Shown here: positions 58,937-64,000 of the stretch, in pieces
Layout of the letters: every line of letters starts with the position of its first letter
How positions within the stretch are numbered: position 1 is the stretch's first letter
From: Winkia neuii
Lineage (GTDB): Bacteria; Actinomycetota; Actinomycetes; Actinomycetales; Actinomycetaceae
Direction of reading: 5' to 3'
NCBI RefSeq assembly: GCF_029011175.1
Contig: NZ_CP118946.1
Coordinates: forward strand, 1,550,001 to 1,614,000
DNA: 64,000 nt
Position numbers and translations under genes: made by a program
The notes under the pieces: generated by a model
What the model saw: the letters and a program-made list of their open reading frames with translations, nothing else
The model's database searches: none
What the model was told of the DNA's origin: nothing

Positions 58937-59938
58937 TCATTTAGCCCTGTTCGCGAGCTTCCATACCAGTTCAGCCGTAGGGCGATCACAAACCAGGTCG
59001 GTCATCACTCCAGCATTCAACGCGGCCAGCAGCGCCTCCGCTTTCGCAGGCCCAGCCACTACACACAGGCGGCGCGGAATGCGGGCGAGCATCGCAGGGT
59101 TTGGCCCGGACGCCCTCTTATTGAGTTCTATGTTGCGCCACGTGCCATCCTTCTTTAGGAGCACGGTACACACGTCCCCTACTACCCCGCCTTTTGAAAG
59201 GCTGTATACCTCTTTAGTCGAAAGGTAGCCGGCCGAATAGACGTGGGAAGGCATTTCCCCTTTAAACGCCCCCACCCCAAAAACGGCAACGGAGGTCTTC
59301 CGCTGATACTCAAGCACGCGCTTGACGGCGCTTTCCTGCCACATGGCTTTCTTTGTGTCTGCTTTGTCGAAGAAAGCGGGCACCGGAAAGTGGATTACGT
59401 TGGCATTCCACCGGTCAGCCGCCTGCGACAGGATGAAGCCAACATGGGCACTGCCGGAACTAGTAGTGGAGACCGCACCATTCAGCTGCACCACGGATAC
59501 ACCCCCGAGGTCGCGCGAGGGCAGGTGCTGGACCACTTCCGAGGTGGTGTTGCCCCAGGCAATCCCCACCGTGTCCCCACTTTGCACCATCTGGTCTAGC
59601 GCGCCCGCGGCCACCTTAGAAACCACTTGCAGCAGGCGATTCTGGCTAAGAGTGGATTCCACGTCGACGATTTGCACGTCTACGTGGAAGCGTTGCTTGA
59701 GTTTCATTGTCAAAACCGATTCGGAGGAAAAAGGAGGGCGAATCGTAATCTGTACAATCCCGCTCTTTCGGGCATAGGCAAGCAGCCTGGAGACGGTAGA
59801 GCGAGAAACACCCAACTTCTTAGAAATAGCCGCCATTGTCTGAGATTCGGCATAGTACAACACTGCCGCCTTGCGCGCAGCCTCGGCCTTGGCCTTCCCC
59901 TCAGTCACCAACGCATGCTGACCAGACATTTTATTCAT
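58937..59938 (-). CDS. SorC/DeoR-type sugar-binding transcriptional regulator
   Basis: This 333-residue regulator has a helix-turn-helix at about residues 35-65 (MAAISKKLGVSRSTVSRLL) and a C-terminal sugar-phosphate-binding Rossmann-like domain (VGIAWGNTTSEVVQHLPSRD, VFGVGAFKGE, VVGDVCTVLL, CVVAGPAKAEALLAAL). It is divergent from glpD with two copies of TGCACATATG between them. Glycerol control in bacteria usually uses GlpR (DeoR family), so a SorC protein here would be an alternative, perhaps sensing glycerol-3-phosphate or DHAP. The -10 TATACT is only about 8 bp before the ATG, so the mRNA may be leaderless. Confidence 0.9.
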   Translation of the reverse strand: MNKMSGQHALVTEGKAKAEAARKAAVLYYAESQTMAAISKKLGVSRSTVSRLLAYARKSGIVQITIRPPFSSESVLTMKLKQRFHVDVQIVDVESTLSQNRLLQVVSKVAAGALDQMVQSGDTVGIAWGNTTSEVVQHLPSRDLGGVSVVQLNGAVSTTSSGSAHVGFILSQAADRWNANVIHFPVPAFFDKADTKKAMWQESAVKRVLEYQRKTSVAVFGVGAFKGEMPSHVYSAGYLSTKEVYSLSKGGVVGDVCTVLLKKDGTWRNIELNKRASGPNPAMLARIPRRLCVVAGPAKAEALLAALNAGVMTDLVCDRPTAELVWKLANRAK

Positions 59939-59953
59939 ACTTCAAAGTATAGC

Positions 59954-59984
59954 TGCACATATGTGCAAATAGATTGCACATATG
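59954..59984. promoter_or_regulatory. Double operator for the SorC-type regulator in the sorC-glpD intergenic region
   Basis: TGCACATATGTGCA (59954-59967) is a perfect 14-bp palindrome. TGCACATATG recurs at 59975-59984, offset by 21 bp (two helical turns). A further perfect palindrome GACCTAGGTC follows at 59984-59993. The first palindrome abuts the -10 of the regulator gene (TATACT, 59951-59946) and the second overlaps a possible -35 (TTGCAC) for glpD, so both genes could be controlled. Confidence 0.6.
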
Positions 59985-60046
59985 ACCTAGGTCCGAAACA
60001 ATGGAAAAAAGCTGCAACAGTGACTCACCCAACAAAGGAGTTAGTA

Positions 60047-61789
60047 ATGACAGAAGGTGCGCTAAATCTTCAGCACCGCCAACAGGCACTTGAAGAAATG
60101 GCAAATGGTGAAGAGCTGGACATCCTCGTTCTCGGCGGCGGCGTAACTGGCGCGGGCATTGCTTATGACGCGGCGCTGCGCGGCCTGCGCGTCGGCATCG
60201 TTGAGGCACAGGACTGGGCATCCGGCACGTCCTCCCGTTCTTCCAAGCTGGTTCACGGCGGTCTCCGTTACCTCTACCAGCTTGATTTCAAGCTGGTCCA
60301 CGAAGCACTGACCGAACGTGGCCTGCTGCTCGAAACCACCGCTCCGCACTTGGTGAAGAAGCTTCCGCTACTGTGGCCTTTCAAGACTCCCGTTATCGAG
60401 CGCGCCTACTCCACCGTCGGTGTCGGCATGTACGACGCAATGGCCCAGATGGCCCACCGCGGCTCCGTACCAATCCAGCGGCACGTCACCCGCAAGGGCG
60501 CCCTCGAGCTGGTCCCCGACCTAAGGCGCGATTCCCTGATCGGCGCAATGGTTTACTACGACGCTCGCGTTGACGACGCTCGCCTGGTTGTAAACCTGGT
60601 CCGTTCCGCGGTCGACTACGGCGCACTTGCCGCTTCGCGCACCATGGTCACTGACATGTCCAAGGATGCAACCGGACGCGTCACTGGCGCCACCATCCGC
60701 GATCTGGAAAATGACAAGGAATACCAGGTTCGCGCCCGCACCATCATCAACGCTTCCGGCGTCTGGACCGAAAAGACCGAGGCAATGGGCGGCACCGAGG
60801 GCGGCCTGAAGGTACTGGCCTCCAAGGGCATTCACATCGTTGTTCCCAAGGAACGTATCAAGGGCAAGACCGGCATGTTCGTGCGTACTGAAAAGTCCGT
60901 GCTGTTCATCATCCCGTGGAAGCGCTACTGGATCATCGGCACCACCGACACCAAGTACGTCGAGGACCTGCGCAACCCGGTCGCCAACAAGACCGATATC
61001 GACTATGTACTGGACCAGGCGAACAAGGTTCTGAACGACCCGCTCACCCACGACGACATTATTGGCGTCTACGCAGGCCTGCGCCCGCTGCTGCAGCCGG
61101 GCACCAAGGACGGCGATTCTGCTAAGTCCACAAAGGTTTCGCGCGAGCACACCGTGACCGAGGCAGCCCCCGGCCTGGTTGTCATTGCCGGTGGCAAGCT
61201 GACCACCTACCGCCCGATGGCGGAGGATGCAGTTGACTTTGCCCTTGGCGATCGTGCCAAGTCGCTGAAGTCGCTGACGGCCACTACCCCGCTTCGTGGC
61301 GCCGAGGGCTACCACGCACTGTGGAACCGCAGGCGCGCATTGGCATCCGACTCTGGACTGTCGGTAGAGCACATCGAAGATATGCTGGACCGCTACGGCT
61401 CGGATATCGAGCTGGTTCTGGCTTCGATCAAGGAAGACGAATCGCTGGCTAAGGAACTGCAGGGCGCTCCTGAATATCTGCGCGCCGAAGTTGCTTTCGC
61501 AGTCACCCACGAGGGCGCCATGCACCTCGAGGACGTGCTGTGCCACCGCATCCGCCTCACCTATGAGCATAGGGATCACGGCTTGTCCGCCCTCGAGGAG
61601 ATCGCCTCGATCATGGCGCAGCTGCTCGGCTGGGACGACAAGAAGAAGAAATTCGAGATCGATTCCTACACCGCTCGGGTGCAGTCCGAAGAAAAGGCAC
61701 GCACCGCCACCGACGATGCCTCCTCGCAGGCAATTCGCGACCACATTGGCGACGTGACTGACTTCTACCCGCTGAAGAGCGAAAACTAA
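60047..61789 (+). CDS. glpD: Glycerol-3-phosphate dehydrogenase, FAD-dependent
   Basis: GlpD oxidises glycerol-3-phosphate to dihydroxyacetone phosphate at the membrane and passes electrons to quinone. The 580-residue protein has the FAD-binding LVLGGGVTGAGIAYDAALRG (about 28-45), SGTSSRSSKLVHGGLRYL, NASGVWTE and VIAGGKLTTYRPMAEDA, plus the C-terminal cap domain. I use ATG 60047, with AAAGGAG 7 nt upstream; the frame further upstream is antisense to the regulator gene. It ends in its own terminator and is followed by glpK. Confidence 0.95.
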   Translation: MTEGALNLQHRQQALEEMANGEELDILVLGGGVTGAGIAYDAALRGLRVGIVEAQDWASGTSSRSSKLVHGGLRYLYQLDFKLVHEALTERGLLLETTAPHLVKKLPLLWPFKTPVIERAYSTVGVGMYDAMAQMAHRGSVPIQRHVTRKGALELVPDLRRDSLIGAMVYYDARVDDARLVVNLVRSAVDYGALAASRTMVTDMSKDATGRVTGATIRDLENDKEYQVRARTIINASGVWTEKTEAMGGTEGGLKVLASKGIHIVVPKERIKGKTGMFVRTEKSVLFIIPWKRYWIIGTTDTKYVEDLRNPVANKTDIDYVLDQANKVLNDPLTHDDIIGVYAGLRPLLQPGTKDGDSAKSTKVSREHTVTEAAPGLVVIAGGKLTTYRPMAEDAVDFALGDRAKSLKSLTATTPLRGAEGYHALWNRRRALASDSGLSVEHIEDMLDRYGSDIELVLASIKEDESLAKELQGAPEYLRAEVAFAVTHEGAMHLEDVLCHRIRLTYEHRDHGLSALEEIASIMAQLLGWDDKKKKFEIDSYTARVQSEEKARTATDDASSQAIRDHIGDVTDFYPLKSEN

Positions 61790-61796
61790 ACATTTT

Positions 61797-61837
61797 CCCC
61801 CGCCGCTTCGGGAACTGGTTGGTTCTCCCGGCGGGGG
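61797..61837 (+). terminator. Rho-independent terminator of glpD
   Basis: A 9-bp GC stem CCCCCGCCG / CGGCGGGGG encloses an inner GGGAAC/GTTCTC arm and is followed by ATCTTTAT. It separates glpD from glpK, so glpK needs its own promoter. Confidence 0.85.
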
Positions 61838-61870
61838 ATCTTTATACTTCGGTCGGTTCAAAGACGAATC

Positions 61871-61920
61871 GGCCCAGATGGGCCGGCATGCCAGGGTACG
61901 ATTGCCATTGAGATGCCGGC
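61871..61920 (+). promoter_or_regulatory. glpK upstream region with overlapping inverted repeats
   Basis: GGCCC-AGAT-GGGCC (61871-61884) is a small hairpin. GCCGGCAT (61882-61889) can also pair with ATGCCGGC (61913-61920). The two use the same GCC at 61882-61884 and exclude each other. A -10-like TATACT at 61843-61848 could start an RNA containing both. It is either a leader switch or protein-binding repeats. Confidence 0.35.
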
Positions 61921-61951
61921 TGTATCTCGCATATTAATCTGGAGGACAATG

Positions 61952-63478
61952 ATGACTGACAAAGATTATGTACTAGCTATCGACCAGGGGACTACCTCTT
62001 CGCGCGCTATTTTGTTCAACCATAGTGGCGACATTGTGGCTTCGGCACAGAAGGAACACGAACAGATCTTCCCGAAGCCAGGCTGGGTAGAGCACAATCC
62101 CATCGAGATTTGGGACAACGTGCGTTACTGCGTGGCATCTACTTTGCAACAGGCACAGATCAATAGGCACGCGATTGCAGCGGTAGGCATTACGAACCAG
62201 CGTGAAACCGTAGTCGTTTGGGATAAGAACACTGGCGAGCCCGTTTACAACGCAATCGTCTGGCAGGATACTCGTACCTCCAAGATTATTCGCGAGCTTG
62301 CCGGCGAGGACGGGCTGTCTAAGTACCGCAACATTTGCGGCCTCGACCTGTCCACTTACTATTCCGGCCCGGAGCTGAAGTGGATTTTGGACAATGTCGA
62401 GGGTGCCCGCGAGCGCGCGGAGGCCGGGGAGCTGCTGTTTGGTAACACGGACACTTGGGTGCTGTGGAATCTAACTGGTGGGGTCAACGGTGGCGTGCAC
62501 AAGACTGACGTCACTAACGCTTCGCGTACGATGCTGATGGATATTAGGACGCTGAAGTGGCGCGAGGACGTGTGCAAGGATTTCGGCATTCCTATGAAGA
62601 TGCTTCCCGAGATTTGCTCGTCTTCGGAAATTTACGGCTACGGTAGGAAGAATGGTCTGCTGATCGATACTCCTGTTGCGGGTATTTTGGGCGATCAGCA
62701 GGCGGCTACTTTCGGGCAGGCGTGTTTCAAGAAGGGCATGGCTAAGAATACTTACGGCACCGGCTGCTTCACCCTGATCAATACGGGTAAGGAGCCCGTC
62801 TTCTCCGAGAACGGTCTGCTGACCACCGTTGCTTACAAGATTGGCGACCAGGAGCCTTCTTACGCGCTCGAGGGTTCGATCGCGGTTACCGGATCGCTGA
62901 TTCAGTGGCTGCGGGACAATTTGGGAATTATTTCTTCTTCTTCCGAGGTCGAAGAGCTGGCTTCCAGCGTCGAGGACAATGGGGGCGTCTACTTCGTTCC
63001 CGCTTTCTCGGGTCTGTTTGCCCCGTACTGGAAGGATGATGCTCGCGGCGTGATTGTGGGCCTGACTCGGTACAACACCAAGGCACACATTGCCCGGGCG
63101 GCATTGGAGGCTACGGCTTTCCAGACGCGCGAGGTGCTCGAGGCCATGAATGCTGATTCTGGCGTGGAGCTGACCGAGCTGCGTGTGGACGGCGGCATGA
63201 CTAATGACAACCTGCTCATGCAGTTCCAGGCTGATCAGCTCGGATGCAAGATTGTGCGCCCGAAGGTCATGGAGACTACCGCGCTCGGTGCGGCCTATGC
63301 TGCGGGCATCGCGGTTGGTTTCTGGGAGGGCGAATCCGACGTGGAAGCCAACTGGGCCAAGAAGGACGAATGGAATCCTGGCGAGGATCGCGAAGAATAC
63401 GATCGCACCTACAGGCTGTGGAAGAAGGCTGTAACGCGCACCTTCGAATGGGTTGACAAGGACGTAGCAACCGAGTAA
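61952..63478 (+). CDS. glpK: Glycerol kinase
   Basis: GlpK phosphorylates glycerol to glycerol-3-phosphate, the substrate of GlpD. The 508-residue FGGY-family protein begins DYVLAIDQGTTSSRAIL and has VVWDKNTGEPVYNAIVWQDTR, AGILGDQQAATFGQACF, the NTYGTGCF loop, YFVPAFSGLFAPYWKDDARG and RVDGGMTNDNLLMQFQ. Two adjacent ATGs (61949, 61952) follow GGAGG; I prefer the second because its 6-nt spacing is better. A terminator follows at 63493. Confidence 0.96.
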   Translation: MTDKDYVLAIDQGTTSSRAILFNHSGDIVASAQKEHEQIFPKPGWVEHNPIEIWDNVRYCVASTLQQAQINRHAIAAVGITNQRETVVVWDKNTGEPVYNAIVWQDTRTSKIIRELAGEDGLSKYRNICGLDLSTYYSGPELKWILDNVEGARERAEAGELLFGNTDTWVLWNLTGGVNGGVHKTDVTNASRTMLMDIRTLKWREDVCKDFGIPMKMLPEICSSSEIYGYGRKNGLLIDTPVAGILGDQQAATFGQACFKKGMAKNTYGTGCFTLINTGKEPVFSENGLLTTVAYKIGDQEPSYALEGSIAVTGSLIQWLRDNLGIISSSSEVEELASSVEDNGGVYFVPAFSGLFAPYWKDDARGVIVGLTRYNTKAHIARAALEATAFQTREVLEAMNADSGVELTELRVDGGMTNDNLLMQFQADQLGCKIVRPKVMETTALGAAYAAGIAVGFWEGESDVEANWAKKDEWNPGEDREEYDRTYRLWKKAVTRTFEWVDKDVATE

Positions 63479-63492
63479 TCCCAGTTTGTTCC

Positions 63493-63523
63493 GGCTAGCC
63501 CAAGGTTTTGCCTTGGGCTAGCC
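63493..63523 (+). terminator. Rho-independent terminator of glpK
   Basis: A perfect 13-bp stem GGCTAGCCCAAGG / CCTTGGGCTAGCC with loop TTTTG is followed by TTTTGTT. It ends 7 bp before the ATG of the next gene. Confidence 0.92.
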
Positions 63524-63530
63524 TTTTGTT

Positions 63531-64000
63531 ATGGCCAACCTGCTAAGCAAGTCGCTCCGTTCCGGCTTAGCCTACGCCCTCGTAAAAATTGGTCGGGTGC
63601 GGCTAGAAGAAGAGAGCCTTTCCCCGAAGAGCTTTTCTTCCCCAACTATCTTTTACGCGAACCACACTTCTCACCTAGATTTCTTGCTGATTTGGACGCT
63701 GTTGCCGCTTCGCGGGCAACTGCATCCCGTGGCGGCCAAAGACTACTGGCAGGTATTTCCCCGCTCGGCACCCGCTCGCTTTTTTCACGCCTACCTGGTC
63801 GATCGGGGCGGTCGGGGCAGAAGAAACCAGGTGAAGGGCATGAGTCAGGTGCTGGCAGCAGGCGATTCGATCCTCATTTTTCCCGAGGGCACCCGGGGCG
63901 ATGGACGAACCCTAGGCCGATTCCACCGCGGGTTATATTTCTTGGCGAAGCAGAACCCGGACGTACCGGTGGTTCCTATCCGATTGCGCAATCTTGCTAG
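63531..64000 (+). CDS. 1-acyl-sn-glycerol-3-phosphate acyltransferase (PlsC family), C-terminus cut by window edge
   Basis: The first 156 residues of a lysophosphatidate acyltransferase-like protein are present. The catalytic HX4D is in ANHTSHLDFLLIW (about residue 43), and the acyl-acceptor motif is IFPEGTRGDGRT (about 114-125), with RRNQVKGMSQVLAAGDS between. The ATG at 63531 has no Shine-Dalgarno and follows the glpK terminator by 7 bp, so the mRNA is leaderless or the annotated start is wrong. It would use the glycerol-3-phosphate lineage made by GlpK for phospholipid synthesis, though other acyl acceptors are possible. Confidence 0.88.
   Translation, partial: MANLLSKSLRSGLAYALVKIGRVRLEEESLSPKSFSSPTIFYANHTSHLDFLLIWTLLPLRGQLHPVAAKDYWQVFPRSAPARFFHAYLVDRGGRGRRNQVKGMSQVLAAGDSILIFPEGTRGDGRTLGRFHRGLYFLAKQNPDVPVVPIRLRNLA

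Noticed and set aside
60521-61861. 446-codon minus-strand open frame opposite glpD
   Set aside because: It is the antisense shadow of a clearly recognised glpD in GC-rich DNA; the translation has no family features and no ribosome-binding site.
1-64000. CRISPR array, insertion sequence or prophage
   Set aside because: No regularly spaced direct repeats, transposase or integrase motifs, or phage structural genes were seen on either strand.

Overview
The window comes from a moderately GC-rich actinobacterium. Most of its gene order is familiar actinobacterial backbone: UPF0182 / PPA1309-type protein / PDZ-Lon-like protease / COG5282-type metalloprotease / ThiF-like protein / UvrD2 / NudC; rph-rdgB facing an MBL hydrolase-murI-DUF2017-clpS operon; prfB-ftsE-ftsX-M23-smpB-ssrA; adnAB with DUF3107 and a MiaE-like protein. 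A tmRNA tag of the ADSHQRDYALAA type, frequent GTG/TTG starts and the protein families point to Actinobacteria, and I would guess Actinomycetaceae or a close relative. No tRNA or rRNA gene, CRISPR array, insertion sequence or prophage was seen.

Layout: 1-4.9 kb holds an acyl-CoA carboxylase/biotin ligase cluster (beta subunit cut by the left edge) with a TetR regulator and an inositol-monophosphatase-type gene. 4.9-6.6 kb holds aroD and a divergent tandem pair of fluoride channels. 6.6-19.6 kb is the conserved block ending in uvrD2 and nudC, interrupted at 11.4-13.9 kb by an accessory island: two wrecked copies and one intact copy of a small lipoprotein gene, followed by a secreted protein with a PKD-like segment. 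19.7-28.4 kb holds nucleotide, NAD and cell-wall housekeeping genes, a DEAD/DEAH helicase and HU. 28.4-34.2 kb has a gene-less stretch, ssrA, smpB, the FtsEX/M23 septal hydrolase module and prfB. 34.2-38.6 kb is a compact Tad pilus/secretion operon running into prfB. 38.8-47.4 kb holds a phosphotransferase-like protein, a small protein behind a structured leader, adnBA, DUF3107 and a ferritin-like protein. 47.5-51.6 kb holds a DEAD-box RNA helicase, a PHP phosphoesterase and aminopeptidase P. 51.6-58.8 kb holds a peptide ABC importer and an amino-acid permease. 58.9-64 kb holds a SorC-type regulator, glpD, glpK and a partial plsC.

The genes suggest peptide and amino-acid uptake (ABC importer, APC permease, aminopeptidase P) and glycerol use (glpK, glpD, then glycerolipid acylation), with a SorC-family protein as the likely local regulator. 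Translation rescue (ssrA, smpB, prfB) sits beside division control (FtsEX and its peptidoglycan hydrolase). DNA repair is well represented (UvrD2, AdnAB).

The most unusual signals are: (1) the 8-mer CGAGGGCG/CGCCCTCG, counted by eye about 50 times in 64 kb on both strands, far above expectation and comparable in density to DNA uptake sequences or HIP1; (2) the decaying lipoprotein paralogue array; (3) a promoter plus leader with mutually exclusive hairpins in front of a 68-residue protein; (4) a phosphotransferase, a ClpS and a metalloprotease that each appear to lack expected key residues.
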